Part shown: positions 20,353 to 31,554 of the stretch, in pieces
Layout of the letters: every line of letters starts with the position of its first letter
Position numbering within the stretch: the first letter of the stretch is position 1
Assembly: GCF_000719555.1 (NCBI RefSeq)
Contig: NZ_JOGX01000047.1
Location: 1-64,000 of the forward strand
DNA from: Streptomyces sp. NRRL F-5727
GTDB lineage: Bacteria > Actinomycetota > Actinomycetes > Streptomycetales > Streptomycetaceae
Direction: 5' to 3'
DNA length: 64,000 bases
The notes under the pieces: generated by a model
The model's database searches: none
What the model was told of the DNA's origin: nothing
What the model saw: the letters and a program-made list of their open reading frames with translations, nothing else
Program-made: the position numbers and the translations under genes

Positions 20353-20966
20353 CGGCCGACCACCTTCCCCGACGCGGGCTCGTTGTCGCCGAAGGTCGAC
20401 TCGCCCTCCTGCGGGCCCTCCCCCTTGGACACGGCGACCTGGCGCTCGGTACCGGGCGCGGCCTCGGTGACGAGGCCCCGGTAGTAGTCCTGCTCGGTCA
20501 TGCCGGGGAAGATCGCGTGCGGGGTGTCGACCATGCGGTCGTCGAGGCCCGCGAGCAGCTGCTCCTTGGTGTAGATCAGGTTCTCGCGGGAGGAGTCGGC
20601 CAGCTCGAACTCGTTGGTCATCGTCAGCGCGCGGGTGGGGCACGCCTCGATGCACAGCCCGCACAGGATGCAGCGGGCGTAGTTGATCTGGTAGACGCGG
20701 CCGTACCGCTCGCCGGGCGAGTAGCGCTCCTCGTCCGTGTTGTCCGCGCCCTCCACGTAGATGGCGTCGGCGGGACAGGCCCAGGCGCACAGCTCGCAGC
20801 CGACGCACTTCTCCAGGCCGTCCGGGTGGCGGTTGAGCTGGTGCCGGCCGTGGAAGCGGGGTGCCGTCGTCTTCTGCTGCTCCGGGTACTGCTCGGTCAG
20901 CCGCTTCTTGAACATGGCCTTGAAGGTCACGCCGAAGCCGGCCACCGGATTCTGGAAGTCAGACAC
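20349..20966 (-). CDS. nuoI: NADH-quinone oxidoreductase subunit I (2x[4Fe-4S] ferredoxin)
   Basis: 205 residues from the GTG at 20966, overlapping the 3' end of nuoH by 8 nt. Two CxxCxxCxxxCP cluster motifs are intact (Cys54/57/60/64 and Cys99/102/105/109), binding clusters N6a and N6b that pass electrons to N2 on NuoB. An amphipathic N-terminal helix ([19 protein letters not shown]) docks on the membrane arm. The C-terminal ~40 residues are acidic, low in complexity and probably disordered. Confidence 0.96.
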   Translation of the reverse strand: MSDFQNPVAGFGVTFKAMFKKRLTEQYPEQQKTTAPRFHGRHQLNRHPDGLEKCVGCELCAWACPADAIYVEGADNTDEERYSPGERYGRVYQINYARCILCGLCIEACPTRALTMTNEFELADSSRENLIYTKEQLLAGLDDRMVDTPHAIFPGMTEQDYYRGLVTEAAPGTERQVAVSKGEGPQEGESTFGDNEPASGKVVGR

Positions 20967-22320
20967 GATCCGTCCCCCTTTCGTCACTCTCGGTAGCAGT
21001 ATCGGGGCCACCACTGACAACGAGGTCCCGCTGGTGTCGGGGCCTGCGCCGGGGCACGGGCGGCAGGGTCTGTCCGGGCTTGGGCGGTACGGGGAAGCCG
21101 CCGGCCATCGGGTCGAAGGCCGGCTCGGCGGCGGGCCCGGCGGCGGTGGCCTTCGCCTTCTTGTCGCGGAACAGGTCGGCGACGAAGGAGAGCAGCAGCA
21201 CGACGAGGACGGCACCGGCCACGTACAGCACGATGTTGGTGAAGGCGATGTTCTCGTTGCGCAGCGCCCGGACGGTGGCGACCAGCATCAGCCAGACCAC
21301 GGAGACCGGGATGAGCACCTTCCAGCCGAGCTTCATCAGCTGGTCGTAGCGGACGCGGGGCAGGGTGCCGCGGAGCCAGATGAAGAAGAACAGCAGCAGC
21401 TGCACCTTGAGGACGAACCACAGCATCGGCCACCAGCCGTGGTTGGCGCCCTCCCAGAAGGTGGAGACCGGGTACGGGGCCCGCCAGCCGCCCAGGAAGA
21501 GGGTCACCGACACGGCGGAGACCGTCACCATGTTCACGTACTCGGCGAGCATGAACATCGCGAACTTGATGGACGAGTACTCGGTGTTGAAGCCGCCGAC
21601 GAGGTCGCCCTCGGACTCCGGCATGTCGAAGGGGGCGCGGTTCGTCTCGCCGACCATCGTCACGATGTAGATGAGGAAGGACACCGGCAGCAGGATGATG
21701 AACCAGCGGTCCTGCTGGGCCTCGACGATCGCCGAGGTGGACATCGACCCCGAGTAGAGGAAGACGGAGGCGAAGGCCGCGCCCATGGCGATCTCGTACG
21801 AGATCATCTGCGCGCAGGAGCGCAGACCGCCGAGGAGCGGGTACGTGGAGCCGGACGACCAGCCGGCGAGCACGATGCCGTAGATGCCGACGGAGGCGAC
21901 CGCGAGGATGTACAGCATCGCGATCGGCAGGTCGGTGAGCTGCATCGTGGTGCGCTGGCCGAAGATCGACACCTCGTTGCCGGCCGGGCCGAAGGGGATC
22001 ACGGCGATGGCCATGAAGGCGGGGATGGCGGCGACGATCGGGGCCAGGACGTAGACGACCTTGTCGGCCCGCTTGACGATCACGTCCTCCTTGAGCATCA
22101 GCTTGATGCCGTCCGCGAGGGACTGGAGGAGGCCCCAGGGGCCGTGCCGGTTGGGGCCGATGCGCAGCTGCATCCAGGCGACGACCTTGCGCTCCCAGAC
22201 GATGGAGAAGAGCACGGTCACCATCAGGAACGCGAAGCAGAAGACGGCCTTGATCGCGACGAGCCACCAGGGGTCCGTCCCGAACATGGACAGGTCCTCG
22301 GCGGCGAGGAGGGTGTTCAC
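20959..22320 (-). CDS. nuoH: NADH-quinone oxidoreductase subunit H
   Basis: 453 residues, GTG start overlapping the nuoG stop (GTGA). Eight-helix subunit that forms the quinone entry channel with NuoB and NuoD. Conserved segments are [40 protein letters not shown] (the acidic first cytoplasmic loops) and [20 protein letters not shown]. The C-terminus is extended by ~70 residues that are Pro/Ala/Arg-rich and outside the family core, possibly disordered. Confidence 0.96.
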   Translation of the reverse strand: MNTLLAAEDLSMFGTDPWWLVAIKAVFCFAFLMVTVLFSIVWERKVVAWMQLRIGPNRHGPWGLLQSLADGIKLMLKEDVIVKRADKVVYVLAPIVAAIPAFMAIAVIPFGPAGNEVSIFGQRTTMQLTDLPIAMLYILAVASVGIYGIVLAGWSSGSTYPLLGGLRSCAQMISYEIAMGAAFASVFLYSGSMSTSAIVEAQQDRWFIILLPVSFLIYIVTMVGETNRAPFDMPESEGDLVGGFNTEYSSIKFAMFMLAEYVNMVTVSAVSVTLFLGGWRAPYPVSTFWEGANHGWWPMLWFVLKVQLLLFFFIWLRGTLPRVRYDQLMKLGWKVLIPVSVVWLMLVATVRALRNENIAFTNIVLYVAGAVLVVLLLSFVADLFRDKKAKATAAGPAAEPAFDPMAGGFPVPPKPGQTLPPVPRRRPRHQRDLVVSGGPDTATESDERGTDRV

Positions 22321-24796
22321 GCCTGCACCTCCGTCGAAGGGGTGGCCGGGCCGATGCGGACCAGGTCGCCGGGGCGGGCGCCGGTGCCGGCGAGGACGCC
22401 GTGGCCGGCCGAGTTCAGCGGGAGCCAGACGACCCGGTCGGGCATCTCGGTGACCTGGAGGGGGAAGGCGACCGCGCCGGCGGGGCCGGTGACTTCGAGG
22501 AGGTCGCCGTCCTTGACGCCGGTGTCGGCCGCGGTGCCGGCGGAGAGCCGGGCGACGGCCGCGTGGCGGGTGCCGGCGAGGGCCTCGTCGCCCTCCTGGA
22601 GCCTGCCGAGGTCGAGCAGGAGCCGGTGGCCCGCGAGGACGGCCTCGCCGTCGCCGGGCCGGGGCGCCGGGACCGCGTGCGCGCTGGGCTCGGAGGCCCG
22701 CTCCTCGGTCCAGCGGCCGAGCCGGTCCAGTTCGCGCCGGGCCGCCTTCAGGTCGGGCAGGGCGAGGTGGGCGTCCATGGCGTCGGCGAGCATGTGGAGC
22801 ACGCGCGCGTCGGTGGGAGCGAGCGTCCTCGTCATCTGCTCGGGCTTGAGCGCGGCCTCGAACATCCGGACGCGGCCTTCCCAGTTGAGGAAGGTGCCGG
22901 GCTTCTCGGCGACGGCGGCGACCGGCAGGACGACGTCGGCGCGCTCGGTGACGGCGCCGGGGCGCAGTTCGAGGGAGACGACGAAGGCCGCGTCGAGGGC
23001 CTCACGCGCGCGTGCCGGGTCGGGCAGGTCGTCGACGTCGACGCCGCCGACCAGCAGCCCGGCGAGTTCGCCGCCGGCGGCGGCCTCCAGGATCTGGCCG
23101 GTGTCGCGGCCGTACCCGTGCGGGAGTTCGCGGACGCCCCAGGCGGCGGCGACCTCCTCACGCGCGCGGGGGTCGGTCGCGGGGCGGCCGCCGGGCAGCA
23201 GGCTCGGCAGCGCGCCGGCCTCGATCGCGCCGCGCTCGCCGGCCCGGCGCGGGATCCACACGAGCCGCGCGCCGGTGGCGGCGGAGGCCCGCAGCGCGGC
23301 GGTGAGCGCGCCGGGCACCCCGGCGAGCCGCTCGCCGACGGCGATGACGGCGCCCTCCTGGCGCAGGGCCTCGGAGGCGGCCCAGCCGGTGGAGTCGAGG
23401 CCGACCCGGGAGGTGAGGGCGTCGAGCCATTCGGCCTCGGTGCCGGGGGCGGCGGGCAGCAGGGTGCCGCCGGCCTTCTCCAGGCCGCGGGTGGCGTGGG
23501 TGGCGACGGCGTACGTCTTCTGCCCGTGCTTGCGCCATGCCTTGCGGAGCCGCAGGAAGACGCCGGGGGCCTCCTCCTCGGACTCCAGGCCGACGAGCAG
23601 CACCGTCGGCGCGGCTTCGAGCGAGGTGTACGTGACCCCGCTGCCGTCCAGGTCGCGTCCGCGTCCGGCGACGTGAGCGGCCAGGAAGTCGGCCTCCTCG
23701 CCGGAGTGGATCCGGGCCCGGAAGTCGACGTCGTTGGTGTCGAGGGCGACCCGGGCGAACTTGGCGTAGGCGTAGGCGTCCTCGACGGTGAGCCTGCCGC
23801 CGGCGAGGACGCCGGTGCGGCCGCGGACGAGCCCGCGGGCGGCGGCCTCCAGCGCCTCCGGCCAGGAGGCCGGTTCGAGGACGCCCCGCGCGTTCCGCAC
23901 GAGGGGGGTGGTCAGCCGGTCGCGCTGCTGCGCGTACCGGAAGCCGAACCGGCCCTTGTCGCAGATCCACTCCTCGTTGACCTCGGGGTCGTCCTGCGCG
24001 AGCCGGCGCATGACCTTGCCGCGCCGGTGGTCGGTGCGGGTGGCGCAGCCGCCGGCGCAGTGCTCGCACACCGAGGGCGAGGAGACCAGGTCGAAGGGGC
24101 GGGAGCGGAAGCGGTACGCCGCCGAGGTCAGCGCGCCCACCGGGCAGATCTGGATGGTGTTGCCGGAGAAGTACGACTCGAAGGGGTCGCCCTCGCCGGT
24201 GCCGACCTGCTGGAGCGCGCCGCGCTCGATCAGTTCGATCATCGGGTCGCCGGCGACCTGGTTGGAGAAGCGGGTGCAGCGGGCGCAGAGCACGCACCGC
24301 TCGCGGTCGAGCAGCACCTGGGTGGAAATCGGGACCGGCTTCTCGTAGGTCCGCTTGACGCCCTCGAAGCGGGAGTCGGCCTGGCCGTGGGACATGGCCT
24401 GGTTCTGCAGGGGGCACTCGCCGCCCTTGTCGCAGACCGGGCAGTCCAGCGGGTGGTTGATGAGCAGCAGCTCCATCACGCCGTGCTGGGCCTTCTCGGC
24501 GACCGGCGAGGTCAGCTGCGACTTCACCACCATGCCGTCGGTGCAGGTGATGGTGCAGGAGGCCATCGGCTTGCGCTGGCCCTCGACCTCGACGATGCAC
24601 TGGCGGCAGGCGCCGGCGGGGTCGAGGAGGGGGTGGTCGCAGAAGCGGGGGATCTCGATGCCGAGCTGTTCGGCGGCGCGGATGACCAGGGTCCCCTTGG
24701 GGACGGAGATCTCGGCGCCGTCGATGGTCAGCGTGACGAGGTCCTCCGGGGGTACGGCCGGGCTGCCGCCGCCCGCGGCACCGGGCGTGGTGACGG

Positions 24797-24800
<4 letters not shown>
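22317..24800 (-). CDS. nuoG: NADH-quinone oxidoreductase subunit G
   Basis: 827 residues, ATG at 24800 overlapping the nuoF stop (ATGA). The N-terminal ~240 residues hold the iron-sulfur clusters: a [2Fe-2S] set around Cys54/65/68/82, a second set at Cys120/123/129 ([13 protein letters not shown]) preceded by a His-containing stretch, and [16 protein letters not shown] plus [10 protein letters not shown] molybdopterin-oxidoreductase-like domain without molybdenum follows, beginning with [20 protein letters not shown] (the extra [4Fe-4S] motif retained in some bacteria). The central part is Ala/Gly-rich and less conserved than the N-terminus. Confidence 0.95.
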
Positions 24801-26145
<1,345 letters not shown>

Positions 26146-26146
<1 letters not shown>

Positions 26147-26904
26147 CACTCTCCCTCCTGACCGGCTGACTCGCCGCGCGGATGGACGATTCGGGTGTGC
26201 TGGGGGGTCTCGCCCTTGGCCAGGCGGAGGCCGACGAGGGAGGCGGGGCCGGCGCCGCCGGTGGCCGCGACGGCGCCGGGGCGCTCGTCGGGGAAGCCGG
26301 CGAGGATCCGGGCGGTCTCCTTGAAGGTGCAGAGGGGGGCGCCGCGGGTGGGTTCGACGGTGCGGCCCGCGCGGAGGTCGTCGACCATCTTCTTGGCCGA
26401 CTCGGGGGTCTGGTTGTCGAAGAACTCCCAGTTGACCATCACGACGGGCGCGAAGTCGCAGGCCGCGTTGCACTCGATGTGCTCGAGCGTGATCTTCCCG
26501 TCCTCGGTGGTCTCGTCGTTGCCGACGCCGAGGTGCTCCTTGAGCTCCTCGAAGATGGCGTCGCCGCCCATGACCGCGCAGAGGGTGTTGGTGCAGACGC
26601 CGACCTGGTAGTCGCCGGACGGCTTGCGGCGGTACATCGTGTAGAAGGTGGCGACGGCGGTGACCTCGGCGGTGGTCAGGCCGAGCATGTCGGCGCAGAA
26701 GGCCATGCCGGTACGGGTGACGTGGCCCTCCTCCGACTGCACGAGGTGCAGCATCGGCAGGAGCGCGGAGCGGGAGCCGGGGTAGCGGTCGATGATCGCC
26801 TTCGCGTCCTCCTCCAGCCGGGCCCGGACGTCGTCCGGGTAGGCGGGGGCGGGAAGCTGGGGCATCCCGAGGCTGACGTTCCCGCTCGTCGGGGTCTGTG
26901 TCAT
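26146..26904 (-). CDS. nuoE: NADH-quinone oxidoreductase subunit E ([2Fe-2S])
   Basis: 252 residues, ATG at 26904 overlapping the nuoD stop by 4 nt. Thioredoxin-like [2Fe-2S] protein with ligands Cys104, Cys109, Cys145 and Cys149 (CTNTLC ... CNAAC), forming cluster N1a next to NuoF. The helical N-terminal part ([20 protein letters not shown]) is typical. The C-terminal ~55 residues after the cluster domain are an actinobacterial extension. Confidence 0.96.
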
Positions 26905-28223
26905 CGGTCGACGCCTCCCATCACGGGGTCGATGGAGGCGACGGCGACGATGACGTCGGCGACCTGGCCGCCCTCGCACATCGCGGCCATGGCCTGGAGG
27001 TTGGTGAAGGACGGGTCGCGGAAGTGGACCCGGAAGGGGCGGGTGCCGCCGTCGGAGACCACGTGCACGCCGAGCTCGCCCTTGGGGGACTCGACGGCCG
27101 TGTACGCCTGGCCGGCCGGGACCCGGAAGCCCTCGGTGACCAGCTTGAAGTGGTGGATCAGGGCCTCCATGGAGGTGCCCATGATCTTCTTGATGTGGTC
27201 GAGGGAGTTGCCGAGGCCGTCGGGGCCGAGGGCGAGCTGGGCGGGCCAGGCGATCTTCTTGTCGCCCACCATGACCGGGCCGGGCTCCAGCCGGTCGAGG
27301 CACTGCTCGACGATCCGCAGCGACTGGCGCATCTCCTCCAGGCGGACGAGGAAGCGGCCGTAGGCGTCGCAGGTGTCGGCGGTGGGGACCTCGAAGTCGT
27401 AGTTCTCGTAGCCGCAGTACGGGTCGGTCTTCCGCAGGTCGTGCGGGAGGCCCGCCGACCGGAGGATCGGTCCGGTGGCGCCGAGGGCCAGGCAGCCGGT
27501 GAGGTCGAGGTAGCCGACGTCCTGCATGCGGGCCTTGAAGATGGGGTTGCCGGTGGCGAGCTTGTCGTACTCCGGCAGGTTCTTCTTCATGGTCTTCACG
27601 AACTCGCGCACGGCGTCGACGCCGCCGGGCGGGAGGTCCTGGGCGAGGCCGCCGGGCCGGATGTAGGCGTGGTTCATGCGCAGGCCGGTGATCAGCTCGT
27701 ACAGGTCCAGGATCATCTCGCGGTCCCGGAAGCCGTAGATCATGATCGTGGTGGCGCCGAGCTCCATGCCGCCGGTGGCGATGCACACCAGGTGCGAGGA
27801 GAGCCGGTTGAGCTCCATGAGGAGGACCCGGATGACGCTGGCCCGGTCCGGGATCTGGTCGGTGATGCCGAGCAGCTTCTCCACGCCGAGGCAGTACGCC
27901 GTCTCGTTGTAGAACGAGGTGAGGTAGTCCATGCGCGTGACGAAGGTGGTGCCCTGCGTCCAGGTCCGGTACTCGAGGTTCTTCTCGATGCCGGTGTGGA
28001 GGTAGCCGATGCCGCAGCGGGCCTCGGTGACGGTCTCGCCGTCGATCTCCAGGATGAGCCGGAGCACGCCGTGGGTGGACGGGTGCTGGGGGCCCATGTT
28101 GACGACGATCCGCTCGTCGTCGGCCTTCGCCGCGGACTGGACGACCTCGTCCCAGTCGCCGCCGGTGACCGTGTAGACCGCCCCCTCGGTCGTTTCGCGG
28201 GGGCTGGATGCGGTGCTGTTCAC
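26901..28223 (-). CDS. nuoD: NADH-quinone oxidoreductase subunit D
   Basis: 440 residues, GTG at 28223 overlapping the nuoC stop by 4 nt. 49-kDa-type subunit derived from the hydrogenase large subunit; with NuoB it builds the quinone site. Conserved blocks: [15 protein letters not shown] (quinone-loop His region), [57 protein letters not shown] split across the active region, and the C-terminal DPVMGGVDR typical of the family. Confidence 0.97.
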   Translation of the reverse strand: MNSTASSPRETTEGAVYTVTGGDWDEVVQSAAKADDERIVVNMGPQHPSTHGVLRLILEIDGETVTEARCGIGYLHTGIEKNLEYRTWTQGTTFVTRMDYLTSFYNETAYCLGVEKLLGITDQIPDRASVIRVLLMELNRLSSHLVCIATGGMELGATTIMIYGFRDREMILDLYELITGLRMNHAYIRPGGLAQDLPPGGVDAVREFVKTMKKNLPEYDKLATGNPIFKARMQDVGYLDLTGCLALGATGPILRSAGLPHDLRKTDPYCGYENYDFEVPTADTCDAYGRFLVRLEEMRQSLRIVEQCLDRLEPGPVMVGDKKIAWPAQLALGPDGLGNSLDHIKKIMGTSMEALIHHFKLVTEGFRVPAGQAYTAVESPKGELGVHVVSDGGTRPFRVHFRDPSFTNLQAMAAMCEGGQVADVIVAVASIDPVMGGVDR

Positions 28224-28951
28224 GAGTACGACCTCCGCTGGTCCGGAGCCGGGATCTGGGCGCCCTTGTACTCGACGGCGATGCCGCCGAGCGGATAGTC
28301 CTTGCGCTGCGGGTGGCCCTGCCAGTCGTCCGGCATCATGATCCGGGTGAGGGCCTGGTGGCCTTCGAAGACGATTCCGAAGAAGTCGTACGTCTCGCGC
28401 TCGTGCCAGTCGTTCGTCGGGTAGACGGCGGTCAGCGACGGGATCCGCGGGTCCTCGTCGGGGGCCGAGACCTCCAGCCGGATCAGCCGCCCGTGGGTGA
28501 GCGACCGCAGGTGGTAGACGGCGTGCAGCTCGCGGCCCTTGTCGCCCGGGTAGTGGACGCCGGAGACGCCGGTGCACAGCTCGAAGCGGAGCGCCGGGTC
28601 GTCGCGGAGCGTGCGGGCGACCCGGACGAGGTGCTCGCGCTCGATGTGGAAGGTGAGCTCGCCGCGGTCGACGACCGTCTTCTCGATGGCGTTCTCGGGG
28701 ACGAGCCCCTGCTCCTCCAGGGCGCCTTCGAGCTCGTCCGCGACCTCGTCGAACCAGCCGCCGTAGGGGCGGGCGGCCGCGCCGGGGAGGCGGATGGAGC
28801 GGACGAGGCCGCCGTAGCCGGAGGTGTCGCCGCCGTTGTTCGCGCCGAACATGCCGCGCTGGAGCCGTACCTCCTCCCCGTGCTCACCGCGCTGGCCGGG
28901 CAGGTTCTGCTCGGACAGCTCCTTCTCGGGGTTCGGGGTTTCGTCGCTCAA
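28220..28951 (-). CDS. nuoC: NADH-quinone oxidoreductase subunit C
   Basis: 243 residues from a rare TTG start at 28951, which overlaps the nuoB stop as TTGA with GAAGGG upstream; no ATG or GTG in this frame would retain the full N-terminus. Hydrophilic 30-kDa-type subunit. The core has [19 protein letters not shown] and the signature [17 protein letters not shown], then RKDYPLGG near the end. A Gly/Asn-rich N-terminal extension of ~45 residues precedes the family core. Confidence 0.95.
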   Translation of the reverse strand: MSDETPNPEKELSEQNLPGQRGEHGEEVRLQRGMFGANNGGDTSGYGGLVRSIRLPGAAARPYGGWFDEVADELEGALEEQGLVPENAIEKTVVDRGELTFHIEREHLVRVARTLRDDPALRFELCTGVSGVHYPGDKGRELHAVYHLRSLTHGRLIRLEVSAPDEDPRIPSLTAVYPTNDWHERETYDFFGIVFEGHQALTRIMMPDDWQGHPQRKDYPLGGIAVEYKGAQIPAPDQRRSYS

Positions 28952-29502
28952 CGGAGCAGACCCTTCATCTCGATGGTCGGCAGCGCCTTGAGCGCCGCCT
29001 CCTCCGCCTCGCGGGCCGCCTCCTCGGCGTTCACGCCGAGCTTGGACGTCTGGATCTTCTGGTGGAGCTTGAGGATCGCGTCCATCAGCATCTCCGGGCG
29101 CGGCGGGCAGCCCGGCAGGTAGATGTCGACCGGCACGATGTGGTCGACGCCCTGCACGATGGCGTAGTTGTTGAACATGCCGCCCGAGGAGGCGCAGACG
29201 CCCATGGAGATGACCCACTTGGGGTTGGGCATCTGGTCGTAGACCTGCCGCAGGACGGGCGCCATCTTCTGGCTGACCCGGCCGGCGACGATCATCAGGT
29301 CGGCCTGGCGCGGGGAGCCGCGGAAGACCTCCATGCCGAAGCGGGCGAGGTCGTAGCGGCCGGCGCCGGTCGTCATCATCTCGATGGCGCAGCAGGCGAG
29401 GCCGAAGGTCGCGGGGAAGACGGATGCCTTCCGGACCCAGCCCGCGGCCTGCTCGACGGTGGTCAGCAGGAAACCGCTGGGCAGCTTCTCTTCGAGTCCC
29501 AT
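28948..29502 (-). CDS. nuoB: NADH-quinone oxidoreductase subunit B (cluster N2)
   Basis: 184 residues, ATG start. Carries the terminal [4Fe-4S] cluster N2 that reduces the quinone. The tandem cysteines Cys37-Cys38 (GLACCAIEM), Cys103 (GVCASSGG) and Cys132 (LPGCPPRP) are all present. The C-terminal tail is rich in Ala/Glu. It lies 17 nt downstream of nuoA. Confidence 0.97.
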   Translation of the reverse strand: MGLEEKLPSGFLLTTVEQAAGWVRKASVFPATFGLACCAIEMMTTGAGRYDLARFGMEVFRGSPRQADLMIVAGRVSQKMAPVLRQVYDQMPNPKWVISMGVCASSGGMFNNYAIVQGVDHIVPVDIYLPGCPPRPEMLMDAILKLHQKIQTSKLGVNAEEAAREAEEAALKALPTIEMKGLLR

Positions 29503-29519
29503 GGGTGCTCCTCAGCCCC

Positions 29520-29879
29520 TCAGTCCCATTCCAGGCCGCCGCGCCGCCACACGTAGGCGTAGGCGACGAAGACGGTGAGCACGAAGAGCAGCATCTCCAC
29601 GAGCCCGAAAAGCCCCAGGGCGTCGAAGGTGACGGCCCAGGGGTAGAGGAAGACGATCTCGATGTCGAAGACGATGAAGAGCATCGCCGTCAGGTAGTAC
29701 TTGATGGGGAAGCGGCCTCCCCCGGCGGGAGTGGGCGTCGGCTCGATGCCGCACTCGTACGCCTCAAGTTTCGCCCTGTTGTACCGCTTTGGCCCGATTA
29801 GCGTGGCCATGACCACGGAGAAGATCGCAAACCCCGCTCCCAGGGCACCGAGCACGAGGATGGGCGCGTACGCATTCAC
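29520..29879 (-). CDS. nuoA: NADH-quinone oxidoreductase subunit A
   Basis: 119 residues from the GTG at 29879. Three-helix membrane subunit. The conserved acidic cytoplasmic loop is seen ([15 protein letters not shown]), followed by [27 protein letters not shown]. First gene of the operon; the region upstream contains a Rex-like operator and Crp-like sites. Confidence 0.95.
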   Translation of the reverse strand: MNAYAPILVLGALGAGFAIFSVVMATLIGPKRYNRAKLEAYECGIEPTPTPAGGGRFPIKYYLTAMLFIVFDIEIVFLYPWAVTFDALGLFGLVEMLLFVLTVFVAYAYVWRRGGLEWD

Positions 29880-29967
29880 GCTCCTCGCTCCTTCCAGTCG
29901 TCCTTGACCGTTGGACCGCACTGTCGGCTCGCGGAGCCCCGCGGCGACCTCCGGGAAGATCGCCCAC

Positions 29968-29985
29968 ATGTGAGGCAGTTCACAA
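29968..29985. promoter_or_regulatory. Rex-operator-like site in the nuo promoter region
   Basis: ATGTGAGGCAGTTCACAA. On the minus strand the left arm reads TTGTGAA exactly as in the Streptomyces Rex consensus (TTGTGAA-N4-TTCACAA), and the right arm CTCACAT keeps the TCACA core. It sits 89-106 nt upstream of the nuoA start and just downstream of a possible -10 box (TAAGAT, minus strand, 30006-30001), a position suited to NADH-responsive repression. That Rex controls respiratory genes in Streptomyces is established; that it binds here is inference. Confidence 0.6.
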
Positions 29986-30019
29986 GCCCGACGTCCGCGT
30001 ATCTTAAGCCCGCCCCTCT

Positions 30020-30033
30020 GTGATCTGCGACAC
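30020..30033. promoter_or_regulatory. Crp-like site (GTG-N6-GNCAC), nuo-proximal
   Basis: GTGATCTGCGACAC matches the Streptomyces Crp pattern GTG-N6-G-N-CAC at every fixed position. It lies about 141 nt upstream of nuoA and just upstream of the putative nuo -10 box. A near copy occurs at 30319. Confidence 0.45.
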
Positions 30034-30206
30034 GGGGGTCACCAACGGATTTGTGATCTCCACCACCTGACGAAGGATCATGAAGTCGGATGAGCGGTGA
30101 TCATGTCGCGTGAAGCGCCCAGGTGATCACCAGGTGTGACATTCGGACCGGAAATCGCTGGTCGGAACGGGTGGCGCTCTATCAAGAGATGGAGCGTGCA
30201 AGCAAA

Positions 30207-30236
30207 TTGGCAGTGGACGCGTCCGGGTGATATAGG
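30207..30236 (+). promoter_or_regulatory. Possible promoter of the NlpC/P60 gene
   Basis: TTGGCA (30207-30212), 18-nt spacer, TATAGG (30231-30236): five of six and four of six matches to the main vegetative consensus. If used, the transcript has a leader of about 330 nt, which contains the second Crp-like site and a hairpin at 30496-30546. The rest of the 691-nt gap (29880-30570) shows no gene. Confidence 0.35.
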
Positions 30237-30318
30237 CATCGGCGTCGCCCGTCCGAGGGGCCGGAGGGACCGAAGTGGACGCCTCGGCTCCGTGTGCACG
30301 CGTTCACGAGACGGCGAT

Positions 30319-30332
30319 GTGACCTGCGTCAC
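30319..30332. promoter_or_regulatory. Crp-like site (GTG-N6-GNCAC), wall-hydrolase-proximal
   Basis: GTGACCTGCGTCAC, also a full match to GTG-N6-G-N-CAC and to the classic TGTGA-N6-TCAC core. It differs from the 30020 site at only two bases. It is about 240 nt upstream of the NlpC/P60 gene; Streptomyces Crp is known to act on wall-hydrolase genes. Confidence 0.45.
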
Positions 30333-30495
30333 GCTGCCGGAGTCGAAAAAGAACGGGGCTTGGCCATCGGCTTCAAGAGGTGGTAAGCGAAGGGCAATTC
30401 GGGCATCTCATCGAAAACACGTGATCAAGGGCGCAATGAGCCGTGCCCGTTTTGCCCGTTACGGCGTCAATAAGGGCGCCAAGGAAGCGGATTAG

Positions 30496-30546
30496 ACGGT
30501 TCCGGTCGTAACTGTGGCGCAACCCACGTTTCTTGAAGGGAACCGT
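30496..30546 (+). other. Predicted leader stem-loop upstream of the NlpC/P60 gene
   Basis: Complementary 8-nt arms ACGGTTCC (30496-30503) and GGAACCGT (30539-30546) enclose an inner hairpin (GTGG 30514-30517 with CCAC 30524-30527). It ends 24 nt before the start codon. The core conserved sequences of the ydaO/c-di-AMP riboswitch, common before Streptomyces wall hydrolases, were not found. Confidence 0.3.
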
Positions 30547-30570
30547 GAAGCCCTGATAGCGGTTGTACCC

Positions 30571-31479
30571 ATGTCCCACACCGCTCACATACCCAGCCAC
30601 CGGAAGCCCCGCCGCAGCGCCTCGAAGCTCGCGCTCCGCGCCGGAGTTGCCGGTGGCGTCCTCAGCACCATCGCGGTGGCCGGTGCTGCCGGCCCGGCGA
30701 ACGCCGAGCCGGTGACCGAGACCATTGAGATGCCCACGCTGGGATCGCTCGGCACTGACCTCTCCAGCGCCGTGGCCGCCTCCGCCGAGGCGTCCCAGCA
30801 GGAGGCCCTCGACCAGAGCCTGGAGGCCCAGGAGGCCGCCGCCCTGGAGAAGGCCGCCAAGGAGGCCAAGAAGGCCAAGGCCGAGGCCGACCGCAAGGCC
30901 GAGGCCGAGCGCGCCGAGAAGGCCCGCCAGGAGGCCGAGGCGAAGGCCGAGCGCGAGCGCGCCGAGGCCGAGGCCCGCGCCGAGGCTCAGGCCCGCGCCT
31001 CCCGCGACGCCGCCCGCACCCAGCTGTCCACCACCTCGGCGTCGGACTCGGGCTCGGACTCCTCCTCGTCCTCGGACTCGGACTCCTCGTCCTCCTCCAC
31101 CTCCGAGTCGACCCAGGTCACGTCCGGCTCCGCCGCCGCGATCGTCGCCTTCGCCAAGGCGCAGGTCGGCGACGCGTACGTCTCCGGCGGCACCGGCCCC
31201 AACTCCTGGGACTGCTCCGGCCTCGTCCAGGCCGCCTACCGCGCGGCCGGCATCGACCTGCCCCGCATCTCGTACGACCAGTCGAGCATGGGCACGTCCG
31301 TCTCGCTGAGCAACCTCCAGCCGGGCGACATCCTCTACTGGGGCAGCCGCAGCGGCTCGTACCACGTCGCCATCTACGTCGGCGGCGGCAAGTACGTCGG
31401 CGCGCAGAACCCGTCCACGGGCGTCGTCGAGCGCTCCCTGGACTGGGACACGCCGTCGGGCGCCGTCCGCATCCTCTGA
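30571..31479 (+). CDS. Secreted NlpC/P60-family peptidoglycan hydrolase
   Basis: 302 residues from the ATG at 30571; in-frame starts further up (30514) would put extra residues before the signal peptide. Signal peptide about 1-45 (LALRAGVAGGVLSTIAVAGA, ending ANAEP). An Ala/Glu/Lys coiled coil follows at about 75-160, then a Ser/Asp-rich linker at 165-190. The C-terminal NlpC/P60 domain (about 195-302) has catalytic Cys in WDCSGLVQAAY and His in YHVAIYVGGG. It likely cleaves stem-peptide bonds (D-Glu to diamino acid). Divergent from nuo; ends at a terminator. Confidence 0.92.
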   Translation: MSHTAHIPSHRKPRRSASKLALRAGVAGGVLSTIAVAGAAGPANAEPVTETIEMPTLGSLGTDLSSAVAASAEASQQEALDQSLEAQEAAALEKAAKEAKKAKAEADRKAEAERAEKARQEAEAKAERERAEAEARAEAQARASRDAARTQLSTTSASDSGSDSSSSSDSDSSSSSTSESTQVTSGSAAAIVAFAKAQVGDAYVSGGTGPNSWDCSGLVQAAYRAAGIDLPRISYDQSSMGTSVSLSNLQPGDILYWGSRSGSYHVAIYVGGGKYVGAQNPSTGVVERSLDWDTPSGAVRIL

Positions 31480-31502
31480 TCCCCGCGATCGGAGCCGTAC
31501 GA

Positions 31503-31537
31503 AAGGGCCGTCACTCCTCGGGGGAGCGACGGCCCTT
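31503..31537. terminator. Bidirectional terminator between convergent genes
   Basis: AAGGGCCGTC (31503-31512) pairs with GACGGCCCTT (31528-31537); the stem continues inside with CTCC/GGAG after one mismatch. It separates the NlpC/P60 gene from the reductase gene on the other strand. Confidence 0.85.
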
Positions 31538-31554
31538 CGGCGTTCCGCGGCCGG

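Noticed and set aside
30237..30570. ydaO/c-di-AMP riboswitch before the NlpC/P60 gene
   Set aside because: Expected from biology, but the conserved core sequences were not found by eye; only an unrelated stem-loop is visible.
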